This document shows, piece by piece, positions 33,787-43,741 of a stretch of 64,000 nt of DNA (position 1 is its first letter; each line of letters begins with the position of its first letter). Both the position numbers and the translations under genes were made by a program. Source of the stretch: Flavobacteriales bacterium (GTDB lineage Bacteria; Bacteroidota; Bacteroidia; Flavobacteriales_F; PHOS-HE28); assembly GCA_016705545.1 (NCBI GenBank), contig JADIYA010000020.1, positions 40,007 to 104,006 of the forward strand, written 5' to 3'. The notes under the pieces were generated by a model. That model was not told where the DNA came from. It did not search any database and was given only the letters and a program-made list of their open reading frames with translations.

Positions 33787-36285
33787 ATGTCATTCACGGG
33801 AACCCTTCGGCGCATCGCTGCCTTTGCCACCTTGGCGTTGGGGTTCACGGCTGCCCGTGCCGATCACTTCAGCGGGGCGAACATCACTTATGTGTGCAAT
33901 GGTGGGAATTCGTACACCATCACGCTCGACCTCTTCCTTGATTGCGCTGGAGCACCGCTCACTCCGCACGCACTCAGCTTCACGAACAACTGCGGTGTCA
34001 ATTTCACCCTGAACAACATCCCGTTGGTTCAGACCAACGAGGTCTCACAGCTCTGCGGCTCTCAGTTGCTCAACAGCACGTGCAATGGCGGCACCTTGCC
34101 GGGCGTCATGCACTATCAGTTCCAGGTCACGCTCAATCTGGCGCCGTGCAATAGCTGGAACATCAGTTGGGCGATATGCTGCCGTGCAGCAACGCAGAAT
34201 GTGCAGCTCACCCCGGGCATGTACGTCAATGCCACGCTCAACAATCTGGGCGGCCTTTGCGACCAGTCACCGCAGTTCGGCGATATGACCATTCCGTATG
34301 TGTGCGTGGGTGAGCCGGTCTCCTACAATCCGCAGGTCACCGATGCGGACGGCAACACGCTCGTTTACTCTTTCATCAGTGCACGGTTCGGAGCCCCCCT
34401 GCCGACCAACGTGACCTACCAACCCGGTTTCACGGCGGCCGTCCCCATTCCCGGCATCACGCTCGACACCAACACGGGTACCATCAACTTCACGCCAACC
34501 GTCACGGGCCGCTATGTGATCGCCTTACAGGTCGCCTCCTACAATGCCATGGGCCAGCTCATCGGCACGGTGATGCGCGACTTCCTCTTCATCGTGATCC
34601 CCTGCTCCGATCCGCCTGCGGATAACGTTGGGCCCACCTCGATCACCAGCGGGGTAATCACCAGTTCCACATCCGTGGAGATGTGCGACGGTGTGCCTTC
34701 GTGCGTTGACCTCACCTTCACGGATGTGGATCCATTGGCGGTGGTCACGCTCTCCTCCCAGATCACTGCCCAGCTGCCGGGTGCAACCTTCATCGTCAAC
34801 GGCACGAACCCGGCGGTGGCCACCTTGTGCTGGACACCCGTGCTCGCGCTATCGCCCGTTGTGGTGCTTGTGGATGTGAACGACAACGCCTGTCCGCTGC
34901 AGAACCTTTCCAATTACCAGCTCACGATCAATGTGGTGGCAGCACCGCCCATCCCGCCGAATGCCGGAACCTCGACAGTTGTTGCCAGCTGCCCAGGCAC
35001 ACCGCCCATCAACCTATTCGCCCAACTTGGCGGCACCCCTCAAGCCGGTGGTGTATGGGTAGGTCCTGGCGGAGCGCATAGTGGCACCTTCAATCCAGCC
35101 ACTGATGCTTATGGGGTCTATACCTACACGGTGGGGAATGGCTGCCAGAACGCCTCGGCAACTGTAACGGTTAACCAAAGTGCGGCAGGCAGCGCGGGCA
35201 TCAATGGGAACATCACCGTGTGCGGCAATGGCGCGTCGTTCTCGCTTATCGCGCAATTAGGCGGAACGCCCGCAGCGGGAGGCGCTTGGAGCGGTCCTTC
35301 ACCGGTAGTGGGCGGCAATTACAATCCGCCCACGATGAATCCAGGCGTGTACACCTACACGGTGACCAATCCCGCGCCTTGCGCGAATTCAACCGCCACC
35401 GTGACGGTTGCAGAGAACCCGTCCCCGAACGCCGGTACCGATGGCGCGCTCACCGTGTGCAGCAATGGCGCATCGCAATCGCTCTTCGCCGCGCTGGGCG
35501 GAGCACCGCAGGCAGGCGGTGCATGGGCGGGACCATCTCCTGTTGTCGGTGGCAACTACAACCCGGCCACGATGAACCCCGGTGCCTATGCGTACACCGT
35601 GACGGGTGTCGCCCCTTGCGCGAACGCGAGCGCGACGATCACCGTCACCGAGAACGCAGCGACCAACGCCGGAACCGATGGCGCGCTCACCGTGTGCAGC
35701 AACGGAGCCGCGCAATCACTCTTCGCAGCGCTGGGCGGAGCACCGCAGGCAGGCGGTGCATGGGCGGGACCATCTCCTGTTGCCGGTGGCAACTACAACC
35801 CGGCCACGATGAACCCCGGTGCCTATGCGTACACCGTGACGGGTGTCGCCCCTTGCGCGAACGCGAGCGCGACCATCACCGTCACCGAGAACGCAGCGAC
35901 CAACGCCGGTACCGATGGCGCGCTCACCGTGTGCAGCGACGGCGCAGCGCAATCGCTCTTCGCAGCGCTGGGCGGAGCACCGCAGGCAGGCGGAGCATGG
36001 GCCGGACCATCTCCTGTTGCCGGTGGCAACTACAACCCGGCCACGATGAACCCCGGTGCCTATGCGTACACCGTGACGGGTGTCGCCCCTGCGCGAACGC
36101 GAGCGCGACGATCACCGTCACCGAGAACGCAGCGACCAACGCCGGAACCGATGGCGCGCTCACCGTGTGCAGCAACGGAGCCGCGCAATCACTCTTCGCA
36201 GCGCTGGGCGGAGCACCGCAGGCAGGCGGTGCATGGGCGGGACCATCTCCTGTTGCCGGTGGCAACTACAACCCGGCCACGATGA
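33787..36285 (+). CDS. Giant repeat adhesin-like protein, N-terminal part
   Basis: The start of a gene that continues, through many frame breaks, to 43632 (about 3,280 codons if rejoined). ATG 33787 gives a signal peptide (IAAFATLALGFTAARA); ATG 33769 is less likely. The N-terminal domain (FSGANITYVCNGGNSYTITL, LFLDCAGAPL, ISWAICCRAATQNV) is typical of Bacteroidota gliding-associated surface proteins and is rich in Cys. Cadherin-like or Ig-like segments follow, then diverged and finally near-identical 79-residue modules from about 34960. The genuine frame ends near 36090, where loss of one T (CCCCTGCG instead of CCCCTTGCG) shifts it. Confidence 0.8.
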   Translation: MSFTGTLRRIAAFATLALGFTAARADHFSGANITYVCNGGNSYTITLDLFLDCAGAPLTPHALSFTNNCGVNFTLNNIPLVQTNEVSQLCGSQLLNSTCNGGTLPGVMHYQFQVTLNLAPCNSWNISWAICCRAATQNVQLTPGMYVNATLNNLGGLCDQSPQFGDMTIPYVCVGEPVSYNPQVTDADGNTLVYSFISARFGAPLPTNVTYQPGFTAAVPIPGITLDTNTGTINFTPTVTGRYVIALQVASYNAMGQLIGTVMRDFLFIVIPCSDPPADNVGPTSITSGVITSSTSVEMCDGVPSCVDLTFTDVDPLAVVTLSSQITAQLPGATFIVNGTNPAVATLCWTPVLALSPVVVLVDVNDNACPLQNLSNYQLTINVVAAPPIPPNAGTSTVVASCPGTPPINLFAQLGGTPQAGGVWVGPGGAHSGTFNPATDAYGVYTYTVGNGCQNASATVTVNQSAAGSAGINGNITVCGNGASFSLIAQLGGTPAAGGAWSGPSPVVGGNYNPPTMNPGVYTYTVTNPAPCANSTATVTVAENPSPNAGTDGALTVCSNGASQSLFAALGGAPQAGGAWAGPSPVVGGNYNPATMNPGAYAYTVTGVAPCANASATITVTENAATNAGTDGALTVCSNGAAQSLFAALGGAPQAGGAWAGPSPVAGGNYNPATMNPGAYAYTVTGVAPCANASATITVTENAATNAGTDGALTVCSDGAAQSLFAALGGAPQAGGAWAGPSPVAGGNYNPATMNPGAYAYTVTGVAPARTRARRSPSPRTQRPTPEPMARSPCAATEPRNHSSQRWAEHRRQAVHGRDHLLLPVATTTRPR

Positions 36286-37426
36286 ACCCTGGCGCGTCAT
36301 GCGTACACCGTGACGGGTGTCGCCCCTTGCGCGAACGCGAGCGCGACCATCACCGTCACCGAGAACGCAGCGACCAACGCCGGTACCGATGGCGCGCTCA
36401 CCGTGTGCAGCAACGGAGCCGCGCAATCACTCTTCGCGGCGCTGGGCGGTGCACCGCAAGCAGGCGGAGCATGGGCCGGACCATCTCCTGTTGTCGGTGG
36501 CAACTACGATCCCGCGACGATGACGCCTGGCGCGTACATCTACACCGTGACGGGTGTCGCCCCTTGCGCGAACGCGAGCGCTACCATCACCGTCACCAGG
36601 CCAACGCAGGCACATGGCGCGCCTGTGCGGGGCACGCCTGCGGGCGGGCAGGGCGGCGGGCCCTCCGTGCGGTGGCACACGACCGCGACGGAGCCTGGCG
36701 CGTACACTACACCGTGAACGGCATCGCGCCTGCACGACGAGGCGACGATCACCGTCACCGAGAACGCAGCGACCAACGCCGGTACCGATGGCGCGCTCAC
36801 CGTGTGCAGCAATGGAGCCGCGCAATCGCTCTTCGCAGCGCTGGGCGGAGCACCGCAGGCAGGCGGTGCATGGGCGGGACCATCTCCTGTTGTAGGTGGC
36901 AACTACAACCCGGCCACGATGAACCCCGGTGCCTATGTGTACACCGTGAACGGGGTGGCGCCTTGCGCGAACGCGAGCGCGACCATCACCGTCACCGAGA
37001 ACGCAGCGACCAACGCCGGTACCGATGGCGCGCTCACCGTGTGCAGCAATGGAGCCGCGCAATCACTCTTCGCAGCGCTGGGCGGTGCACCGCAAGCAGG
37101 CGGAGCATGGGCCGGACCATCTCCTGTTGCCGGTGGCAACTACGATCCCGCGACGATGACGCCAGGCGCGTACATCTATACGGTGAATGGCGTGGCGCCC
37201 TGCGCGAACGCGAGCGCGACGATCACCGTCACCGAGAACGCAGCGACCAACGCAGGCACTGATGGCGCGCTCACCGTGTGCAGCAACGGAGCCGCGCAAT
37301 CACTCTTCGCAGCGCTGGGCGGAGCACCGCAGGCAGGCGGAGCATGGGCCGGACCATCTCCTGTTGTCGGTGGCAACTACGATCCCGCGACGATGACGCC
37401 TGGCGCGTACATCTACACCGTGACGG

Positions 37427-39433
37427 GTGTCGCCCCTTGCGCGAACGCGAGCGCGACCACCGTCACCGGCGAGGACCAACGCCGGCCAGGACCTCCGCAT
37501 ACCGGGGCGACCTGTTGTGGTGGCCCCCCGGCCACATGACCCCGGCGGCGTGTACACCGTGAACGGGGTGGCGCCTTGCGCGAACGCGAGCGCGACCATC
37601 ACCGTCACCGAGAACGCAGCGACCAACGCCGGTACCGATGGCGCGCTCACCGTGTGCAGCAATGGAGCCGCGCAATCACTCTTCGCAGCGCTGGGCGGTG
37701 CACCGCAAGCAGGCGGAGCATGGGCCGGACCATCTCCTGTTGCCGGTGGCAACTACGATCCCGCGACGATGACGCCAGGCGCGTACATCTATACGGTGAA
37801 TGGCGTGGCGCCCTGCGCGAACGCGAGCGCGACGATCACCGTCACCGAGAACGCAGCGACCAATGCCGGTACCGATGGCGCGCTCACCGTGTGCAGCAAC
37901 GGAGCCGCGCAATCACTCTTCGCAGCGCTGGGCGGAGCACCGCAGGCAGGCGGAGCATGGGCCGGACCATCTCCTGTTGTCGGTGGCAACTACGACCCGG
38001 CGACGATGAACCCCGGGGCGTACGTGTACACCGTGAACGGCATCGCGCCTTGCGCGAACGCGAGCGCGACCATCACCGTCACCGAGAACGCAGCGACCAA
38101 CGCCGGAACCGATGGCGCGCTCACCGTGTGCAGCAATGGCGCCGCGCAATCACTCTTCGCAGCGCTGGGCGGAGCACCGCAGGCAGGCGGAGCATGGGCC
38201 GGACCATCTCCTGTTGCCGGTGGCAACTACGACCCAGCGACGATGAACCCCGGGGCGTACGTGTACACCGTTAACGGCGTGGCGCCTTGCGCGAACGCGA
38301 CGGCGACGATCACCGTCACCGAGAACGCAGCGACCAACGCCGGTACCGATGGCGCGCTCACCGTGTGCAGCAACGGAGCCGCGCAATCACTCTTCGCAGC
38401 GCTGGGCGGAGCACCGCAGGCAGGCGGAGCATGGGCCGGACCATCTCCTGTTGCCGGTGGCAACTACGATCCCGCGACGATGACGCCTGGCGCGTACATC
38501 TACACCGTGACGGGTGTCGCCCCTTGCGCGAACGCGAGCGCGACGATCACCGTCACCGAGAACGCAGCGACCAACGCCGGTACCGATGGCGCGCTCACCG
38601 TGTGCAGCAATGGAGCCGCGCAATCACTCTTCGCAGCGCTGGGCGGAGCACCGCAGGCAGGCGGAGCTTGGGGCGGACCATCTCCTGTTGCCGGTGGCAA
38701 CTACGATCCCGCGACGATGACGCCTGGCGCGTACATCCACACGGTGAACGGCGTGGCGCCCTGCGCGAACGCGAGCGCGACGATCACCGTCACCGAGAAC
38801 GCAGCGACCAACGCCGGTACCGATGGCGCGCTCACCGTGTGCAGCGACGGCGCAGCGCAATCGCTCTTCGCCGCGCTGGGCGGTGCACCTCAAGCGGGCG
38901 GGGCTTGGAGCGGCCCTTCGCCAGTGGCCGGTGGCAACTACGATCCCGCGACGATGACGCCTGGCGCGTACATCTACACCGTGAACGGCATCGCGCCTTG
39001 CGCGAACGCGAGCGCGACGATCACCGTCACCGAGAACGCAGCGACCAACGCAGGCACTGATGGCGCGCTCACCGTGTGCAGCGACGGCGCAGCGCAATCG
39101 CTCTTCGCCGCGCTGGGCGGTGCACCTCAAGCGGGCGGGGCTTGGAGCGGCCCTTCGCCAGTGGCCGGTGGCAACTACGATCCCGCGACGATGACGCCTG
39201 GCGCGTACATCTACACCGTGAACGGCATCGCGCCTTGCACGGCAGCGAGCGCGACCATCACCGTCACCGAGAACACGCCGGCCAACGCAGGCAGCGATGG
39301 CAGCGTGACCGTGTGCGATGTCGGGGCGGCAACCGGTCTGTTCGCCCACGCTCGGCGGAGCGCCGCAAGCAGGTGGAACGTGGAGCGGCCCTTCGCCAGT
39401 GGCCGGTGGCAACCACTGATCCCGCGACGATGA
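37427..39433 (+). CDS. Giant repeat protein, middle part 1
   Basis: A continuing portion of the gene begun at 33787. Genuine coding in this frame starts near 37550, after a scrambled repeat copy, and ends near 39348, where an extra C (GCCCACGCTC for GCCCAGCTC) breaks it. It holds about seven and a half 79-residue modules, identical or nearly so; towards its end the module type changes from SNGAAQSLF to CDVGAATGLF. Between 36090 and 37550 the gene runs in other frames (36310-36600, 36750-37455). No start codon here is biologically meaningful. Confidence 0.6.
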   Translation: MSPLARTRARPPSPARTNAGQDLRIPGRPVVVAPRPHDPGGVYTVNGVAPCANASATITVTENAATNAGTDGALTVCSNGAAQSLFAALGGAPQAGGAWAGPSPVAGGNYDPATMTPGAYIYTVNGVAPCANASATITVTENAATNAGTDGALTVCSNGAAQSLFAALGGAPQAGGAWAGPSPVVGGNYDPATMNPGAYVYTVNGIAPCANASATITVTENAATNAGTDGALTVCSNGAAQSLFAALGGAPQAGGAWAGPSPVAGGNYDPATMNPGAYVYTVNGVAPCANATATITVTENAATNAGTDGALTVCSNGAAQSLFAALGGAPQAGGAWAGPSPVAGGNYDPATMTPGAYIYTVTGVAPCANASATITVTENAATNAGTDGALTVCSNGAAQSLFAALGGAPQAGGAWGGPSPVAGGNYDPATMTPGAYIHTVNGVAPCANASATITVTENAATNAGTDGALTVCSDGAAQSLFAALGGAPQAGGAWSGPSPVAGGNYDPATMTPGAYIYTVNGIAPCANASATITVTENAATNAGTDGALTVCSDGAAQSLFAALGGAPQAGGAWSGPSPVAGGNYDPATMTPGAYIYTVNGIAPCTAASATITVTENTPANAGSDGSVTVCDVGAATGLFAHARRSAASRWNVERPFASGRWQPLIPRR

Positions 39434-39792
39434 CGCCTGGCGCGTACATCTACACCGTGAACGGCATCGCGCCCTGCGCGAACGCAGCAGCAACGGTGAC
39501 GGTGACCGAGACGAGCTCGCCCAACGCGGGCACCAACGGCAGCGCCACGGTCTGCGGCAACGACGCGGCCTTGGGCCTCTTCGCGCAGCTCGGCGGATCG
39601 CCTGATGCCGGCGGCACCTGGAGCGGACCTCAGCCCAGTGATCGGCGGCAACTACGATCCCGCGACGATGGACGCGGGCATCCACCTACACCATCGGGCC
39701 GTGGCGCCCTGCGTGGGCAGCAGCGCAACGGTGACGCATCACCGAGAACACGCCGGCCAACGCAGGCAGCGATGGCAGCGTGACCGTGTGCG

Positions 39793-41061
39793 ATGTCGGG
39801 GCGGCAACCGGTTTGTTCGCCCAGCTCGGCGGAGCGCCGCAAGCAGGAGGAACGTGGAGCGGCCCTTCGCCAGTGGCCGGTGGCAACTCACGATCCCGCG
39901 ACGATGACGCCTGGCGCGTACATCTACACCGTGAACGGCATCGCGCCCTGCGCGAACGCAGCAGCAACGGTGACGGTGACCGAGACGAGCTCGCCCAACG
40001 CGGGCACCAACGGCAGCGCCACGGTCTGCGGCAACGGCGCGGCCTTGAGCCTCTTCGCGCAGCTCGGCGGATCGCCTGATGCCGGTGGCACCTGGAGCGG
40101 ACCTAGCCCAGTGATAGGCGGCAACTACGATCCCGCGACGATGGACGCGGGCATCTACACCTACACCATCGCGGCCGTGGCGCCCTGCGTGGGCAGCAGC
40201 GCAACGGTGACGATCACCGAGAACGCGCCGGCCAACGCAGGCAGCGATGGCAGCGTGACCGTGTGCGATGTCGGGGCGGCAACCGGTTTGTTCGCCCAGC
40301 TCGGCGGAGCGCCGCAAGCAGGTGGAACGTGGAGCGGCCCTTCGCCAGTGGCCGGTGGCAACTACGATCCAGCGACGATGACGCCTGGCGCGTACATCTA
40401 CACCGTGAACGGCATCGCGCCCTGCGCGAACGCAGCAGCAACGGTGACGGTGACCGAGACGAGCTCGCCCAACGCGGGCACCAACGGCAGCGCCACGGTC
40501 TGCGGCAACGGCGCGGCCTTGAGCCTGTTCGCGCAGCTCGGCGGATCGCCTGATGCCGGTGGCACCTGGAGCGGACCTAGCCCAGTGATAGGCGGCAACT
40601 ACGATCCCGCGACGATGGACGCGGGCATCTACACCTACACCATCGCGGCCGTGGCGCCCTGCGTGGGCAGCAGCGCAACGGTGACGATCACCGAGAACGC
40701 GCCGGCCAACGCAGGCAGCGATGGCAGCGTGACCGTGTGCGATGTCGGGGCGGCAACCGGTTTGTTCGCCCAGCTCGGCGGAGCGCCGCAAGCAGGAGGA
40801 ACGTGGAGCGGCCCTTCGCCAGTGGCCGGTGGCAACTACGATCCCGCGACGATGACGCCTGGCGCGTACATCTACACCGTGAACGGCATCGCGCCCTGCG
40901 CGAACGCAGCAGCAACGGTGACGGTGACCGAGACGAGCTCGCCCAACGCGGGCACCAACGGCAGCGCCACGGTCTGCGGCAACGGCGCGGCCTTGGGCCT
41001 CTTCGCGCAGCTCGGCGGATCGCCGGATGCCGGCGGCACCTGGAGCGGACCAGCCCAGTGA
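39793..41061 (+). CDS. Giant repeat protein, middle part 2
   Basis: A further portion of the 33787-43632 gene, genuine from about 39890 to 41052. It carries the alternating 474-base double modules with TSSPNAGTNGSATVCGNGA and APANAGSDGSVTVCDVGA joints. The interval 39350-39890 contains at least five indels, so several frames are used there. After 41052 a base is lost (GGACCAGCCC for GGACCTAGCCC) together with a damaged GGCAACTAC. Near-identical copies 474 bases apart indicate recent amplification or concerted evolution. Confidence 0.6.
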   Translation: MSGRQPVCSPSSAERRKQEERGAALRQWPVATHDPATMTPGAYIYTVNGIAPCANAAATVTVTETSSPNAGTNGSATVCGNGAALSLFAQLGGSPDAGGTWSGPSPVIGGNYDPATMDAGIYTYTIAAVAPCVGSSATVTITENAPANAGSDGSVTVCDVGAATGLFAQLGGAPQAGGTWSGPSPVAGGNYDPATMTPGAYIYTVNGIAPCANAAATVTVTETSSPNAGTNGSATVCGNGAALSLFAQLGGSPDAGGTWSGPSPVIGGNYDPATMDAGIYTYTIAAVAPCVGSSATVTITENAPANAGSDGSVTVCDVGAATGLFAQLGGAPQAGGTWSGPSPVAGGNYDPATMTPGAYIYTVNGIAPCANAAATVTVTETSSPNAGTNGSATVCGNGAALGLFAQLGGSPDAGGTWSGPAQ

Positions 41062-42814
41062 TCGGCGGCACCACGATCCCGCGACGATGGACGCGGGGAT
41101 CTACACCTACACCATCGCGGCCGTGGCGCCCTGCGTGGGCAGCAGCGCAACGGTGACGATCACCGAGAACGCGCCGGCCAACGCAGGCAGCGATGGCAGC
41201 GTGACCGTGTGCGATGTCGGGGCGGCAACCGGTTTGTTCGCCCAGCTCGGCGGAGCGCCGCAAGCAGGTGGAACGTGGAGCGGCCCTTCGCCAGTGGCCG
41301 GTGGCAACTACGATCCCGCGACGATGACGCCAGGCGCGTACATCTACACCGTGAACGGCATCGCGCCCTGCGCGAACGCAGCAGCAACGGTGACGGTGAC
41401 CGAGACGAGCTCGCCCAACGCGGGCACCAACGGCAGCGCCACGGTCTGCGGCAACGGCGCGGCCTTGAGCCTGTTCGCGCAGCTCGGCGGATCGCCGGAT
41501 GCAGGCGGCACCTGGAGCGGGCCTTCAGCGGTGGTCGGCGGCAACTACGATCCTGCGACGATGGACGCGGGCATCTACACCTACACCATCGCGGCCGTGG
41601 CGCCCTGCGTGGGCAGCAGCGCAACGGTGACGATCATTGAAGAATCCCCAGGCGATGCAGGCCTTCCGGGAACTATCGACCTATGCCCAGGAAGCGACCC
41701 TGTGAACCTGTTCACGGTTTTAGGCGGAACGCCGCAGGCCGGAGGCGGGTGGACAAACCCGAATGGCATTTCATTCAACGGCACCTTCAATCCGGGCACT
41801 GACATTGGCGGCGCACAGACCTATACCATCGCTGGTATTGCGTGTCCGAGCGCGATGGCAATCGTCACCGTGAACATCTTGCCCGGACCCAATGCCGGCG
41901 ACGACAACAGCATCGTACTCTGCAGCACGGATGCCTCCTTCGCCATGATCGGGCAGCTCGCGGGCGCTCCTGATGCAAGCGGTACTTGGACCGATGCGAG
42001 TGGCGCAATCGTTCCATCCAGCTTCAATCCCGCCACATCCATTCCGGGCACATACACCTACACGGTATCCGGTGGCGGCACTTGCCCCGACGACCAATCA
42101 ACACTCACCATCACGGTGAACACGGCGCCGCTTGCGGGTGTCGGTGGCGCCCTATCGCTCTGCGCTAGCGGAATCATCACCTCCTTGTTCGATGGGCTCA
42201 GCGGTACGCTCGATGCGGGCGGAAGCTGGACCGCTCCCAATGGCACTGCGCATGGAACCACGGTCAATCCAGCGGTTGATGCATCGGGCACATACACCTA
42301 CACGGTCGCAGGAAGCGCTCCATGTGCATCGGTAAGCAGCTTGGTGCAAGTCACGATCAACCCCGTTCCTGTCGCGGGAGAAGACGGCGCCCTCAGCATC
42401 TGCACTTCGGGCGCTACGGCAAACCTGTTCATGCAGCTCGGCGGATCGCCGCAAGCCACCGGTACATGGACCGATCCACTTGGAGCGCCCTTCAGTGGAT
42501 TGTTCGACCCGGCCACGGGTCAGGCCGGTTCGTACACCTACACGGTGCCAGGCTTGGCTCCTTGCGTCAGCGATGATGCGCTGGTCCTTGTGAACGTGAG
42601 CATCGCCGGAAATGCGGGGGCCTCAGGGTCGATCTCCTTCTGCTCGGGCGATGCTCCCGCATCTCTTCGGGTGTGCTGGGAGGAATACCGGATACCGGTG
42701 GATTATGGACCGCTCCGGATGGCAGCACCGCAACGAGCGCCTTCGATCCGGCCAGCAGCGCACCTGGCGTTTACACCTACACCGTGTCTCCCGCAGCGCC
42801 TTGCCCTGCAGTGA
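41027..42814 (+). CDS. Giant repeat protein, middle part 3 (diverged modules)
   Basis: Continuation of the 33787-43632 gene, genuine from about 41072 to 42665. After two more standard modules it holds five diverged ones: DAGLPGTIDLCPGSDPVNLF, NAGDDNSIVLC, AGVGGALSLCASG, AGEDGALSICTSG and NAGASGSISFC. The diversity here against near-identity upstream suggests that the edges of the array are ancestral and the centre expanded recently. It breaks near 42667, where SLFGVLGG reads as SLRVCWEE after a net loss of one base. Confidence 0.65.
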   Translation: MPAAPGADQPSDRRHHDPATMDAGIYTYTIAAVAPCVGSSATVTITENAPANAGSDGSVTVCDVGAATGLFAQLGGAPQAGGTWSGPSPVAGGNYDPATMTPGAYIYTVNGIAPCANAAATVTVTETSSPNAGTNGSATVCGNGAALSLFAQLGGSPDAGGTWSGPSAVVGGNYDPATMDAGIYTYTIAAVAPCVGSSATVTIIEESPGDAGLPGTIDLCPGSDPVNLFTVLGGTPQAGGGWTNPNGISFNGTFNPGTDIGGAQTYTIAGIACPSAMAIVTVNILPGPNAGDDNSIVLCSTDASFAMIGQLAGAPDASGTWTDASGAIVPSSFNPATSIPGTYTYTVSGGGTCPDDQSTLTITVNTAPLAGVGGALSLCASGIITSLFDGLSGTLDAGGSWTAPNGTAHGTTVNPAVDASGTYTYTVAGSAPCASVSSLVQVTINPVPVAGEDGALSICTSGATANLFMQLGGSPQATGTWTDPLGAPFSGLFDPATGQAGSYTYTVPGLAPCVSDDALVLVNVSIAGNAGASGSISFCSGDAPASLRVCWEEYRIPVDYGPLRMAAPQRAPSIRPAAHLAFTPTPCLPQRLALQ

Positions 42815-43632
42815 GCGCGACGGTGACCACCACGGTGATTCCGCCTGCGGTGGCCGATTTCCTTGCCGAGAGCGACGGCGAGTGCGTGCCGCTTGAGGTG
42901 AATTTCTCGCACGCCTACTCGGGTGCCGGCACCTGCACGTGGATCATCGGCAATGAGCCGCCGATCGTGGAGTGCGCTCCCTTTGTGTACACCATCAACG
43001 AGCCGGGCAGCTTTGACGTGACGCTCATCATCGACGCGGGGAATGGCTGCGGCGCGGACACCTTGACCGTGGAGGACGCCGTGACCGCCTTCGCGCCACC
43101 GACAGCCGACTTCACCATGCTGCCCGAAGTGATCACCACCCTGCAGCCGGTCGGCTTCTTCAGCAATACGACCATTGGCGCCAACGCCTATTCCTGGCAG
43201 ATCAACGAAGAGCCTGTATCCGAAGAGCTTGACCTGCGCTACACCTTCCCCGCACAGATCGGCGATGCATACGGCGTCTGCCTGATCGCTTATGCGAGCG
43301 CGTTGTGCGCTGATACGGTCTGCCGCACCATCACCCTCACCGATGGCATGGTGCTCTGGGTCCCGAACACCTTCACCCCGAACAACGACAACAAGAACGA
43401 GGGCTTCGTGCCGATCACCTTCGGCATCGATGAGCGATTCTACCGTTTCGAGGTGTACGACCGCTGGGGCTTGCGGGTGTTCATGAGCGAGACACCTGGC
43501 GAGGCTTGGGATGGCCGCATGGCCGACGGGTCCGACGCCCCCATGGACGTGTATGTCTGGCAGGTGCGCGTGAAGGATTCATACAGCGGCGATCGGGTGG
43601 AGCGCATCGGGCATGTGAACCTGCTGCGCTGA
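42673..43632 (+). CDS. Giant repeat protein, C-terminal part with T9SS type B sorting domain
   Basis: End of the gene begun at 33787; genuine in this frame from about 42667. One last diverged module (GGIPDTGGLWTAPDG) is followed by a PKD-like domain (ADFLAESDGECVPLEVNFSH, TCTWIIGNE, GSFDVTLIID), another PKD-like unit (TADFTMLPEVITTLQPVGF), and the type B / gliding-associated sorting domain: VPNTFTPNNDNKNEGF, FEVYDRWGLRVF, AWDGRMADG, DVYVWQVRVKD. That domain targets cargo through T9SS to the cell surface or medium, and gliding adhesins such as SprB use it. The architecture therefore supports a surface adhesin (inference). Confidence 0.88.
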   Translation: MLGGIPDTGGLWTAPDGSTATSAFDPASSAPGVYTYTVSPAAPCPAVSATVTTTVIPPAVADFLAESDGECVPLEVNFSHAYSGAGTCTWIIGNEPPIVECAPFVYTINEPGSFDVTLIIDAGNGCGADTLTVEDAVTAFAPPTADFTMLPEVITTLQPVGFFSNTTIGANAYSWQINEEPVSEELDLRYTFPAQIGDAYGVCLIAYASALCADTVCRTITLTDGMVLWVPNTFTPNNDNKNEGFVPITFGIDERFYRFEVYDRWGLRVFMSETPGEAWDGRMADGSDAPMDVYVWQVRVKDSYSGDRVERIGHVNLLR

Positions 43633-43741
43633 TTCCGCCGTCGCGAAGCGCGTTGGCGGAGCGCGGAGCGGCGTATCGCCTTCGTACCGACAGGTATCTT
43701 CGCCGCGCTCGCTGCGGAACCGTTCGCATGAGCATGCCGCC

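Larger units (their letters stand above)
35217..41640 (+). repeat. Tandem 237-bp (79-residue) repeat array with 474-bp higher-order units
   Basis: About 27 near-identical 237-base modules. The consensus module holds TVCSNGAAQSLFAALGGAPQ, AGGAWAGPSPV, GGNYNPATMNPGAY, YTVTGVAPCANASATITVT. From about 39300 to 41640 two module types alternate (CDVGAATGLFAQLGGAPQ and CGNGAALSLFAQLGGSPD), so the unit becomes 474 bases, with GTGTGCGATGTCGGGG at 39787, 40261 and 40735. Diverged modules flank the array on both sides (34960 and 41650-42830). Copies near 36600-36745 and 37457-37555 are scrambled. Each module has paired Cys residues, probably a disulfide-stabilised beta domain. Confidence 0.92.

Noticed and set aside
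35217..41640. CRISPR array
   Set aside because: The 237-base period is coding, has no unique spacers and encodes repeated protein modules.
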